From NCBI GenBank assembly GCA_012064385.1, contig QRDG01002530.1, positions 1-64,000 on the forward strand: a stretch of 64,000 nt of DNA. The letters are read 5' to 3'. Position numbers and translations under genes: made by a program. Shown piece after piece: positions 47,001-57,707 of the stretch (the stretch's first letter is position 1; each line of letters starts with the position of its first letter). Source of the DNA: Puccinellia tenuiflora (lineage: Eukaryota > Streptophyta > Magnoliopsida > Poales > Poaceae). A model generated the notes under the pieces. It was not told the DNA's origin, searched no databases, and saw nothing but the letters and a program-made list of their open reading frames with translations.

Positions 47001-50000
47001 TCTAAATTCCGGCTTACAAATGTCGGCCTAGGAACTGTGCCATCCCCGATATCCACTTCTTCGAGCGGGTCGGCCGACGTAAAACCTTATCCCAATTTGT
47101 CCATGTCGTCTGGTTCTTCAATTGCTTCACACATATCGTTCCTCTCTGCCCGATACCTGTTCAGACGCTTCTGTTGGGATCCATTTACTTGAGCAGCCGC
47201 CTATTGCTTCCAACCGGCTTTAAGGATACTGGCACGAATCCGTCCCTGGTAGCACTCAGGAAATCGAACCCGGATAAATCACGCCCCGAGAGACATGTAA
47301 CATTCGAGTGTTGCCAATCAACAATGGACTCGGCTAAAGCAATACATGCCGAGTTATCAGCATGAATGACTTCAATCTCGTCGTCGATCCATTGTACGAG
47401 TTGCTGGTGCATGGTAGATGGCACACACTGATTCGCGTGGAGCCAATCTCGTCCGAGTAACACATTGTAGTTCCCTTGCACCTCGGCAACGAAGAACGCA
47501 GTAGCCAAAGTTTTGCTTCCCACTGTGAGCTCCAGACTAATAACTCCTTTGGCTTCTACTCCTTCTCCTCCTTCGAACTCGTTCAATACCATGTTCGTCT
47601 TCATGAGATCATCATCATCCAATTGTAATTTCTTGAAGACAGAATACGGCATTAGATTTACCACAGCTCCTCCATCAAGTATCATCCGGGTAACCGGCTT
47701 CCCGTTGATATGTCCTCTGACGTATAGAGGCTAAAGATGCTTAACCGGTTCCTTGGGTTTCTCGAAGACAACATTCTTGGGTCCGAAGTTGATCTGCGCT
47801 ACCTCAGCTTCTTCTTCTACAGCACGAAATTCAGCAGGCAAATAATATACCATGTTAATATCCATACCTACCCGAGTTGGCGTGCTCTCGTAGTCCAGTA
47901 GCTCTTCATCTGGTTGATTTTCCGAATCATCCATCGCCAGCTTCGAGTCTCCTGCTGGCTCCTCGCCCATCGAATCATCTGTCGAGTTTTCATTGGCTAA
48001 CTCGGCATCCGGCTCATCTGATGTTGGCTTGTTCGTTGCCTCTGAATCTGCTGCTTCCACTTCATCCGTCCATGACGAATAAGTAATGGCCGGTACAGAA
48101 ACCGGCCCTGCTTTGCTGCTCACAGTAGAACTCGGCGCAATCATCAAAGGAATCGTGGGAGGATTCGGCTTTGGTACCCACACTTGAGCCGGCACCATTG
48201 GTCTTTCAACGTTGAACTTGGTATCTCTGGCCTGCTCAGCCTCCTGTTCTGCCCTTTCCCGGTTCCTTGCCCTTTGCAGTTTCCGCTTCTGTGTTTTTGT
48301 TATACCCGACGGGCACCACTTGGGCTGGGTGTATTTTGGATCCCGGGGTTTAGCTACCTCGGTTTGGCTGGATCCGACTTCATGGTCACTGGACGTCGCT
48401 TTAGGCCCGATAGCAAGTATAGGCTTATCAATTGCTGGCTCTGCAACCGGGTCCTTTAGCTTTAACACATGCGTCCCAATGACCAACGATTTGTCCGGAA
48501 TCAACCTCCTCTCTATGTCGGCTGCCTTGGCTCCTTGCTCCTTGACTCGCCAATATGAGGAATCACCGGGATAGACGAGTCGGCTTTGCACAGTTTGCCA
48601 GGTTACTTGACGCTTGGACGCCCCAGCCGACTCTTGATGTCGGTAGCTTCTCTCGGTAGATGGTGACCTCGGTCGCTTCCCATATTGCCGGGTTACCTTA
48701 GACCCGGCCTGGCGCACATACTTGTTCAGCAACATATCAAAGGTTGGCTTGACCTTCTTTGGCTTGTATTCAACTTGATTCGTCTTCCATTTGCCGACTT
48801 TCGGGTTTTTTGGGCTTCATGAACCGAGATTGCCCCCCCAGTTTCGGATTCCGGATCCCAGATTCTCTCGCTTGTGGTTGCTGCCCCCGATTGTGGAGTT
48901 CTTGATGGTGATCTTGATAACCTCCTTTCCATCGGGTTGCCGGGTCAACGTGATCTCTCTCCTTGCTTCCTTGACACCGGCCTCTTTCCTGGGCTCACCA
49001 ATAACCACGTTAGATTTGTTAGCACCTTCGGCCGCTTCTAGCTGAAGAAGAAATTTCTTTCCCTCGAGGTCTAGCACGTTCATTAGGAATGGCTGTGTGT
49101 CAATGGCCATGCCGACAAAGCTTAATCGTCCATCATTGAGGGCCGATTGAATCTGTCGACGAAAGACATTGCAATCATAAGTAGCATGAGAGAAAGAATT
49201 GTGATATTTGCAATAAGCACGTTGTTTTAATTCATCAGGTGACGGCATAACATGATTGACTCGGATCACTTTATCTTTCAACAAGGCATCAAATATTCTA
49301 TCACATTTGCCTACGTCGAAACTACACTTTACCTCATCATCCCGATTCTTGCGAATCGGCTTCAAATCATCACATGTGTAGGGTTTGGCCTTACTCGGCC
49401 AAACAAACTCGGCCACGTAAACATCGGTTTCATCACCGGAGTTGGCATCATATTCGACAGCGTTAAGCCGACCCCTGTTCATCCGATGCGAGTCTTTGGA
49501 CTCGTTGACTCGGCTTTCATGAGCTAGAGCCCTCTCCTGAACCTGACCGACAGAGGAGAACTCGTGTCCTTCTAGCTTCTCTCTTAGATACGACCTTAAC
49601 CCGTTAAAAACTAAGTCAGCCATATCTCTCTCGGTTATCACCAAGCTATAACATCGGTTTCTAGTGTTCCTAAACCTTTTGATATAATCGGATACCGATT
49701 CATCATGTTTTTGCTTAACCGATGTAAGATGGGACAACTTTAACTCAATTTCTCCGGCATAGAAGTGCTCATCAAATTTTTGCTCTAGGTGAAACCAAGT
49801 GTGTATAGAATTAGGAGCTAAAGCTGAAAACCAAGAAAACGCAACCCCGGTTAACGACAAAGAGAACAGGCGAACTTTGATATGATCATGATTAGCCTCG
49901 CCTAATTGAGCTAGATATTGACTAATATGCTCCCATGTTGATTTGTTATCCACTCCATTAAACTTAGAAAACTCGGGAACTCTATAGCCAGGTGGGTAGG

Positions 50001-53000
50001 GTTGTAAATCAAAATACTCGGGATAGGGTTTAGTGTCGGTTCTATCTCAGCCTAACCCCGAGCTTGTCATATGCTATCTGGTCCAATTTCCTATTGAATT
50101 CTACCACTAAATCGTCCATATTGGCCGATTGACTCGGACCAGGAGCAGAATTGGTCACAGGGCCGGATTGCATCCAAGGAGCCGAATTTGGGTTCGGCAT
50201 TGACTCGCGACCCGGAAATTGCACCGCTGGTCCCGTCTGACCTGTCGGGTAGGGTGAACTTCGGATCGGAGTCGGACAAGGTAATGCACCAACAATCCGA
50301 TTTTCCCTGTTCGGGCTCATCGGTTGTGTGTCCGATGTTTGGGCTTGGATGGTGTTTTTCTTAGCCTTCTCATGTTCCAGCACAACATTGTAAACATTAT
50401 TCGTACCTTGTGAAACATGAAACTGGATCTCGGCTATTTGTTCGGGAGAAAAGATATTGTTACTTATAGCTGGTATGTCGGTGTTGACGTTCAGAGGTGC
50501 ATATGCCGGTTCCTTGATCGGCGTGGTTATGCCTTGCCGATCTAACTTAAAGCTGGCCAAGTACAACTCTTCATCTTCCCGCTCCCGCTTGAGTCGCAGT
50601 GCCTCGAACTCCTCGCTCCTCTTCTTCTTCCACTCATCCAGGCCTTGGCGTTGTGCCTCCGACAAATCCTTGATGGTAGGCTTGATGATGTTGTCGGTAG
50701 TGATGTCGGACGGATCTGTAGCCTTAGACCCGGTCATGGTTGTCCGAGTTAGGTTAAAAATCGTCTCCAGCGGAGTCGCCAAAAAGTGTGTTGCGATTAA
50801 AACGCGTCACACGAACACGTCCTCGTGTACCCGCGGTGCCGGGGGAGATACTCCGCAACTCGCCCCGCGGGAGACCGACTCAAGGCGCGATATGCAAGAC
50901 AATGAGCCGGTTCTTTTCGAACCAAACGCCCCAGCACCTCGGGAGGGACCCCGTCAGAGGTGGCCGGCGACGATTGGCTGAGTTTAAGCCGGATTTGACC
51001 GCTCTCAACTCGATTGTCGATATTCGTCGAAACTTACGCGAAGTCGCCGAACAACGGAAGCAGGAACAAGGGTTGACGGTGAAAAAGTAGGGTTTGCGTT
51101 GATTGTCGATTGTTTGCTTAGCTTTAATCGGCCGTCACCTCCTACATATATATAGCAAGGCGGCTGGACTTTCCCGTACAAGCATTGCACTTCTACAAGG
51201 ATTACAACTCATAGCACAGGTCGGTTTCTACTTCTATACTAGGTAGGACTCCTAGCCGGCGTCGTGTTGGATTTTGACTGCAAGTGTCGTCTCCAGCTCC
51301 TTCTTGGAAAGCCACCTTTTGTTCTCTCCGGGTTGATCCCGAACTCTTTCTGGTACCACCGACCTCTGTCCTGGGCTTGGCAAGCATCAAGTCACCTCGC
51401 GTCCGGCATCTCTGGTGCAGCTTGTGGAATCTTCAGGAAGCTTCGAGTTTTAACCTACACCGGGTCCCGAGTAAGCCGGGTTCTGCCTGCCGAGTTAACT
51501 CCTGCAGGGTCGTCATCCCAGGTCCTTTCCGAGTCGTCCATCTTCCGAGTGAGCTTGAACCTGTGACCCGGTTTCTGACCAAAACCGGGTTAACTCCCAC
51601 CGGGTTAGCTTCTGCCGGGTCAGCTTCTGCCGGATCTTCCTTTGAGTGAGCTTGAACCCGGGTCCTGCCAAAAACGGGTGCTAATAGGGGGTTACCCCGA
51701 CCACTCCATCAAAGTCTTATTGCTTTATTAAGAGATGTTCGAAATTTTATGAATCTCGGATCACATTAGGTTGAGATATGTAACAACGAGCAAGAAAATG
51801 TAACATCATGGAACGCCTTTGAATGAACATGATAGTGAACTGATCACCAAGCGCACTGGTTTTATAAATCCCGTGCAACCGCTTATAAACGGTTGCACTG
51901 AGAAGGCACGGGATGCCTGCAATCCTCTTGTGTCAATTAGGAATTTTTTTTTAAATGGTAAAATATTTCAGAAACTCCTGAAAAAAAGTGACAACAAACA
52001 TATCCATGTTTTCTATATATGTGCAAATTTTCGTGATGAAATGATATTTGTGCTGCTCTAGATGAAAAAACAAAATCAGTACTCTGAAAAGATATTTTCA
52101 AAATCCCATTTTTGTTGCACAAAGCATCACAAATATTATTTCGACACGAAACTTTGCACGAATGTAGAAAAGTGACATATGCTTCTTGTCCTTTTTTCAG
52201 ATTTTTTTGAAATGTATAACTATTTAGAGAAATCTTAACAGGCCAGGAGCATGTGAGCTTGGGAGCTATTTCGAATTTTAGACGTATTATCTATATTTAT
52301 ATAAATGTACATGTCCATACAAATATGGTTCATCATAATCTTTCTATGCATGCTAGAGAAAATATCGCGTTCGGAGGAACCTCTAGTTTTCTCGTATTCA
52401 CTATGTGACGCAAAATCAATAATGTTTTCATATATAATCTAAGAAAGAACTACATTTCAGAAAATGGGACGAACAAGACCCATGTTCTTGTAATTGTACT
52501 TACAATATTGGGTGGACTACTTGCAATGACACTGATTGGCTTCTCAATTTGGAGGAAGAAAAGGTCACCCAGAAAAGCAACGCTCTTTGGTAAGTCGGCA
52601 TGATTTAATAATATATGTGTCTAAGTGTATTATACTTGCAGTCCTCATTGAACTCGAATGGATGCAGTAAATGTAGAGGACATGGAAACTTTTGATTCCA
52701 TCTTTATGGGTCTGTCCACACTGCGATCAGCAACAAGCAACTTTCACGAAACGCACAAACTTGGCGAAGGAGGATTTGGTGTTGTTTATAAGGTGTGTTG
52801 TACTTATTTTTCGTATTACATGTATATGTAGTTGTATATATCCAACCAAACTGCGGATAACCAGTGAAAACTGGCTACCAGAAAATTAAGTGCCAAGGTT
52901 TTGTTGTGAAAGTTTTTAGTCCCGTGCATGATCAGGGTGAGCTGCCAGATGGACAAGAAGTAGCAGTGAAGAGGCTTTCTGAGCGCTCAAAACAAGGACT

Positions 53001-54094
53001 AGGACAAATGAAGAATGAGCTAGCTTTGATCGCTAAGCTGCAGCACAAGAATCTAGTTAGGCTCATTGGTGTTTGCTTGGAAGAAGGCGAGCATTTGCTT
53101 GTGTACGAGTACATGCCCAACAAAAGCCTAGATATCATTCTCTTCGGTACTTCTCATCCTTTTGTTCATTTGATTTTTTTTTTAGGAAATTACTGGTCAT
53201 CTGAACTAAATTTGTTGTCTTTTTTTTACTAGATTCTGAAAAAAGCAAACAACTTGACTGGGGAGCGCGATGCCAAATACTGAATGGAATTGCGCGAGGG
53301 CTGCAGTATCTGCACGAACATTCCCAGCCGAAGATAGTTCACAGGGATCTGAAAGCAAGCAATATATTGCTGGATGCAGACATGAGACCCAAGATCTCAG
53401 ATTTTGGTCTGGCCAAGATCTTTTCGGACGATCAAACCAGAAACGCCACATGCAGCATCATTGGAACACTGTGAGTTCCTCGATCGCTAGCTTGTTGTGC
53501 TGCCATGCGCTGAGGGAGTGACTGATAACATCCATGCATCTTGCTGCAGTGGTTACATGTCTCCGGAGTACGCCATGCGCGGGCACTACTCCACGAAGCT
53601 AGACGTGTTCAGCTTCGGCGTTCTGGTTCTGGAGATTGTCACGGGGCGAAGGAACAGCTTCGCAGCGAACTCGGAGCATTCCCAGGACCTCTTCGGTCTT
53701 GTAAGCACCATCATCGGCACATCTATACTCCGATGTTCCTTGCATTTCTTGTGGCTAGCTGAATCTGAACTGCTTGCAGGTGTGGAAGCACTGGGTGGAG
53801 GGAACGATCGCAGAGCTAGTAGACCCCGGATTGGGCAGGCACTATCCCAGAGGTGAGGTTCTGAAATGCATCAACATTGGGCTGCTGTGTGTCCAGCAGA
53901 GCCCCACGGACCGGCCATCCATGTCGTCCATCGTTGTCATGCTCGGCAGCGACACTGTCTCTCTCGAAGCTCCCTACAGGCCAGCCTATGTCTTCGACAG
54001 GAGCAGGAGCTACTCAGAGACTACTGATCAGCTCATCAGGGAGAATACGTCTTCGCAGCCTCACTCGTCGATCACGGAGCTTGAGCCTAGGTAG
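41064..54094 (+). CDS. Cysteine-rich receptor-like protein kinase (CRK, DUF26 RLK)
   Basis: Seven exons: 41064-41880, 52461-52589, 52668-52792, 52936-53146, 53233-53470, 53550-53700, 53780-54094. All junctions are GT...AG and the phases join without a break, giving 661 residues, a normal CRK length. Residues 1-27 form a signal peptide. Two Gnk2/DUF26 domains fill the ectodomain, each with C-X8-C-X2-C (CQGDLDPSACFVC; CTPDLTRPQCRAC). The transmembrane helix is at about 281-303. The kinase has glycine loop GEGGFGVV (348-355), Lys369, Glu385, HRD 464-466 and DFG 484-486, so it should be active. CRKs sit in the plasma membrane and act in defence, redox and cell-death signalling; the DUF26 fold is related to the mannose-binding ginkbilobin Gnk2, but the ligand is not predictable. 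Intron 1 (10.58 kb) contains a Ty3/gypsy element. Confidence 0.93.
42709..43606 (-). repeat. 3' LTR of the intronic gypsy element (left on the map)
   Basis: Plus-strand borders TGTTGCG and GCTAACA; partner of 50789-51686. Confidence 0.95.
43607..43625 (-). other. Polypurine tract of the intronic gypsy element
   Basis: On the minus strand AAAACAGGGGGGCATG lies just before the LTR start TGTTAGC. Confidence 0.75.
43708..44880 (-). pseudogene. Gypsy integrase, catalytic residues altered
   Basis: A 390-codon frame. The HHCC zinc finger includes CGTHQSAHK and CEACQK. The core has ALDFIG (first Asp), but the second catalytic position reads TTNQGTSF, with Asn where Asp is required, and the third reads NGQAKSSNK, with Lys where Glu is required. 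A chromatin-facing C-terminal region (GDLVWKIILP, WEGPLRV) follows, ending at 43708. Integrase would insert the cDNA in the nucleus; with two of three DDE residues gone this copy cannot. The zinc-finger start may extend upstream of 44880, where frames are broken. Confidence 0.9.
45119..47056 (-). pseudogene. Gypsy reverse transcriptase and tandem RNase H domains
   Basis: The RT runs from about 47000 to 46130 (minus): HRLPIKAGFRPYKQ, SNIVPVEKKGSGKIR, MTFGLKNAGATYQRAM and the catalytic YIDDVVVK. A stop near 46688 (after RACIDF) and another near 46340 break the frame. A gypsy-type RNase H/connection follows (YVITYLSQRLLDAESRYNFVE). A second RNase H-like domain with WKLYFDGSV, NNEAEYEALLFGLE and AYGDSLLIVQQV then carries its own D-E-D residues. 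The doubled RNase H is a Tat-lineage feature. Coding decays after about 45180. Confidence 0.9.
47185..47685 (-). pseudogene. Gypsy aspartic protease
   Basis: MILDGGAVVNLMPYSV holds the active-site Asp-Gly-Gly, the variant common in Tat-type elements. NYNVLLGRDWLHANQCVPST is the conserved distal segment. The frame is open for 166 codons and is separated by stops from the neighbouring gag and RT. It would cleave the polyprotein. Confidence 0.87.
47731..48735 (-). pseudogene. Gypsy gag-pol linker region
   Basis: A 334-codon frame between gag and protease: basic and Arg/Lys/Gln-rich at first (KTQKRKLQRARNRERAEQEA, residues about 148-170), Pro-rich in the middle and acidic at the end. No domain is recognised. 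Its place and composition fit the variable spacer of Tat-type polyproteins. Confidence 0.6.
48817..49953 (-). pseudogene. Gypsy gag (capsid and zinc knuckle)
   Basis: Retrotrans_gag pattern with VRLFSLSLTGVAFSWFSAL, WFHLEQKFDEHFY, ESVSDYIKRFRNTRN and GLRSYLREKLEG. A Cys/His knuckle-like CKYHNSFSHATYDC lies at about residues 277-290. The frame is 378 codons; the likely true N-terminus is the separate frame at 50042-50782. Confidence 0.87.
50042..50782 (-). pseudogene. N-terminal part of the gypsy gag polyprotein
   Basis: A 246-codon frame starting MATPLETIFNLTRTT, six bases inside the 5' LTR/primer-site border. It has a basic coiled-coil-like stretch (EWKKKRSEEFEALRLKRERED, about residues 50-70) and a Pro/Ser/Gly-rich second half. 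A stop at 50042 separates it from the capsid frame. The start overlaps the primer site, so the real initiation codon may differ. Confidence 0.6.
50763..50780 (-). other. Primer-binding site of the intronic gypsy element
   Basis: On the minus strand TGGCGACTCCGCTGGAGA begins eight bases after the LTR. A tRNA-Arg primer, as reported for Ogre-type elements, is possible; I could not check it. Confidence 0.6.
50789..51686 (-). repeat. 5' LTR of the intronic gypsy element (right on the map)
   Basis: Plus-strand borders TGTTGCG and GCTAATA; the last positions show one change against GCTAACA in the other LTR. Confidence 0.95.
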
Positions 54095-54499
54095 GTAAAG
54101 AGACTCATGCGCCAAGTTCAGCTTGTAAGTACTGCATATTAGCACTTCAGTAAGGGCAAGTACAATATTTCCCCAAACCGCCAAATAAATACTTGCATGA
54201 TTTGCAGAAGTGTGTTCCGTGTGCCGTGCTTCATATTCATCAAGGGAAAGTAATGTACACATGGGGATGTTAAAAGAGCTACAGTACTTGGCTCACATAG
54301 AAAACCTGCAGAAAAGGTGTATTATTGGTCATAGAATATTCTCAAAAGAGAAGAAGAAAATGGTGTGCCCAACATATATACATGATGTAGAGGTTGTCGC
54401 TCGAGCTCCTTGTCCAGGTCGCTGACATAACTATTGGTCAAAGCGTGTGTGACCTCTCGTCTAATAACATGGGTGGAGCCCACCGCGCGACCATGCACA
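54095..54499. other. CRK 3' flank, no gene
   Basis: 3' untranslated and flanking DNA; no coding sequence recognised. Confidence 0.5.
54184..54189 (+). terminator. Candidate polyadenylation signal of the CRK
   Basis: AATAAA 90 bases after the stop codon, a plausible near-upstream element; plant signals are degenerate, so this is tentative. Confidence 0.4.
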
Positions 54500-55000
54500 T
54501 ACAATTTTTTCAGTTGCACATAGATAGCAACTGAGATTCTCTAGTTACACATACGTTGTAACTGAGTTAGACCATTGGATTTATGTCGTGATTTGTGTGA
54601 ACTCGGGAATTGCACAAGGGTTGTTTGTGTGATTTTTCCAGTTGCATAGGGGTGGCAACTAAGATTTTTCCAATTATACATGCGTTGTGACTAAGAAAAA
54701 TAGCAAGACCGTTGGATTTGCATCGTAATTTGTGCTAACTTGGGAGTTGCACATGGGATGGAACTTAGATTTCACATGGGTTACAACTACGATTTTTCCA
54801 ATTGCACATGGGTTGCAACTACGATTTATCAGTTGAACATGGGTTGCAACTGAGATTTTTCGGTCCATGAGTTGCAATCAAAATAAAAGGATTGCTGAAT
54901 TTACACAGTGATTCGTGCTAGCTCTAGAGTTGCACATGGGTTGCAATGGTGATTTTCCCAGTTTCATATGGTTCACAACTTTGATTTTTTCATTGGTAAT
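54500..55000. repeat. Degenerate minisatellite with GTTGCACATGGGTTGCAAC units
   Basis: Roughly 32-base units (GTTGCACATGGGTTGCAACT then GAGATTTTTCCA) recur about a dozen times with point changes, interrupted twice by a CCGTTGGATTTGCATCG / GTGATTTGTGCTAAC insert. Most units contain a GTTGCA...TGCAAC dyad. Confidence 0.85.
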
Positions 55001-56012
55001 ATGTTGGTAAAAACTTAAATGTGTATTTGTAACTGTAAAGGTGGAAATGCTATTCATTTGGTAATAATTTTATTTTGATCCTTGTCTAGGCCTTACTCCT
55101 GGTATTTGAAGGGAGAAATTTCTTAGCTCTTTCTTGTAACATATATTCCGAAATAAAACAATCATTATTGAGTTTGCTTTTTGGTATTAGTTATTTTGAA
55201 TTATTATTTTGAGAAAAGACATCTGAAGTCATCTTATATCTGATATTTATCAAGGAAAACACAACCGATACAAAGGAGATTCAACTCAACGCAACACGGC
55301 CAATAGAAAACAAAAATACAATAAAAAAACATCTTGGTCGTTTTCTTTCTTCGATTGTTATTTTGGGTACATATGCCTTCAACATAGATGTTAGCGTGTG
55401 TTGTTTCATGGTGAACTTAGACTACCCGTTTGGGAGGAAAGCCCAACAACGACCTCAATCCTACAAACAGTAGAGGTTGTATAGCAAAATCACATAGCAA
55501 AGAACAACCAGTTCCTCAAAAGAAAAATACAACACCGAAATAATAGGCCAATGAAAACATAGAAGAGACAAGGATCACAATTCAACAAGAGAGTTTGCAG
55601 TAGTCGATTGAGAGCAGATTAGTTCTCAGATAGTCAGTAGTCGTTCCCTATTTTTTTCGAAGAAATTATTCGCACTATATTCAATAGGAAATTTTGCGTC
55701 CTCAAACCTTTTGGGAAGAATATTTTGTTTACTTGTGACGGAATCAAACAAACCAAAATAACGCATGATTCGATTGGACTGACATGACAATCATTATTTT
55801 TTATTCTGGGTTTTTTAGAATTAAGTATATGAATAAAAAATGTCCAGATCAAATAATATGGCACCAACATAAAGTAGCCAAGGCGCCACACATGGAGCCT
55901 CATGATTCAACGGCTACTGATTCGCTTGCACTTCCAACTATGTATCGGTTGACGCAACCTGTCGCTCAAAGATGAGCCCCTGGGCTTTTTTACATTTTGT
56001 TTGCGAAACATA
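55001..56012. other. AT-rich DNA, no gene seen
   Basis: Nothing beyond short open frames and low-complexity A/T sequence is recognised on either strand. Confidence 0.5.
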
Positions 56013-56818
56013 CACTAGTGGAAAACGGGGCAGTAGTCCCGGTTCCAGACGGCCTCTAGTCCCGGCTGGGCAACCCGGACTACCAAATCGGGACTAGAGC
56101 CCCCCCCCCCCCCCTATAGTCCCGGTTGGCTACGAACCGGGATTAGAGTGCCTCCCACGTGGCCACGGGCGAGCCCGCGGGCTGGATGTCTTTAGTCCCG
56201 GTCCGTGTTACGGACCGGGACTACCGTTAGGCCTTTTTTTTTTCTTTTATAATTTTTTTCAGAATTGCACGGACCGGGTGTCGTGTACTGTGTTTAGTGC
56301 CGGGGTTTTGGTCTTCCCTACTTGGCTATTGCTGAAAAAGGAACACCGGAGTGCTAACCGTCGGGTAGATGAGGTGCCGCCAAACTTGACAAATGGTGGA
56401 GAAAATAGGGGCCGAACTCGTGGTTGGGAGGAGCAAGGGTTAAGAAAATGGAGATGAACCCGGAGCTAAAAAATGGCCATGGCCTGGCCACGGCCGGGTC
56501 GGGGGGTGGAAGATGATATAGAATATATTTAGTCCCGGTCCGTAACAAGGACCGGTACTAAAGTCCCTCCATTAGTCCCGGTCTGTAAATAGAACCGGGA
56601 CAGTGCATTGTCCGGGCTGGTCCCACCTCTGTCGCCTCCTCCCGCATCCCTTTGTCACCGGTTCGTAACACGAACCGGGACGGTAGGTCCCCTACGAACC
56701 GGGACTGGTCCTGGCGGGCGCACTGGGACCAATGACCGGGACTAGTGCCACGATTGGTACCGGTCCGTAAGGGAACCGGGACGGAAGGGCCAAACCGAAG
56801 CCCCTGTTTCCACTAGTG
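56013..56818. mobile_element. 806-bp non-autonomous CACTA element
   Basis: Termini CACTAGTGGAAAAC and GTTTCCACTAGTG, with exact 3-bp duplication ATA (56010-56012 and 56819-56821). The interior is made of CCGGTT/AACCGG inverted units plus a C run near 56101-56114, with no transposase. The termini match those of the large CACTA at 27515, so the same transposase family could have moved both. Confidence 0.92.
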
Positions 56819-57707
56819 ATAGTACAATGTAGATGTTTACATACACTCACACTTATGAATGCATGCACGCATACCCTCATCTTATGAGCATCTTCGAGAT
56901 ACTGAGCCGGCAGGTATGAGTCTTGAAATTGACGAAGTTACTCAGACGCCTCGCTATCGACGGGAACCTCGCTTCTCACTGAAGAATATTTCGCATAAAT
57001 GAGAACATCAATATCTAACCTGCGATTTGAACTCTGATAGGCTAGAGGTACAACCACCTTCTAACCATCCAACCGCATGTTTGTTCTCCATAGTCTTTTT
57101 TACTCCATGGTGTGTTGCCTTTCCTTTCCAATCTACGGCTCCAAAGAGAATTTTCTACTCTTTTACAACGAATACTTAGGTACTCTTATGTCTTGTTCAA
57201 TTGCGTCACAAGAAAACAGTGACAGACATAAAATAAACGGACATGATCACAGAGGATAAAAAATGCAGATAACAAACATAGATGCTCACGTGTGAGCTAT
57301 TCCGATGCATGTGTGGCAGGCCACACACGGAACCTCGTGATTAAACCGCTACATATTCGTTACACTTCAATTTTATGCATGGATACTTATACATACAAAT
57401 GACACCATTTTATTGGTTATTATACTTACCATTGCAGTTTTTCATCATGTAAACCACATATTACTAGAGTAATTTTTGAGTGCTACTTGAAATATCCCAC
57501 ACAAGGATTTCAAACCTAGGGACTATCTCAGCAATTTGACTTGGAATGGACCGAATCAAAGATAGCATGTGCCATGTTATATATTCCTCTCAACCACCCT
57601 CACAGTGAAACTGAGTCCAACTACGGACGTTTCAACCAAGAAGATGTCAACGATTCAGCACTAGCTAGTTAAGTAGGATACTACGTGTGTTCCAATTGAC
57701 ACTCTAG
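56819..57707. other. Spacer, no gene seen
   Basis: Low-complexity and AT-rich sequence; no domain or repeat family recognised. Confidence 0.45.

Larger units (their letters stand above)
42709..51686 (-). mobile_element. Ty3/gypsy retrotransposon (Tat-like lineage) in CRK intron 1
   Basis: LTRs of 898 bp each (42709-43606 and 50789-51686) without indels and about 24 differences by hand count; exact duplication GGGGG (42704-42708 and 51687-51691). The element runs opposite to the gene. From its own 5' end: LTR, primer site, gag, protease, RT, RNase H, a second RNase H-like domain, integrase, polypurine tract, LTR. The doubled RNase H and the DGGA protease motif point to the Tat/Ogre-Retand side of Ty3/gypsy. 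Several stop codons make it non-functional. It adds about 9 kb to the intron and leaves all exons intact. Confidence 0.95.
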
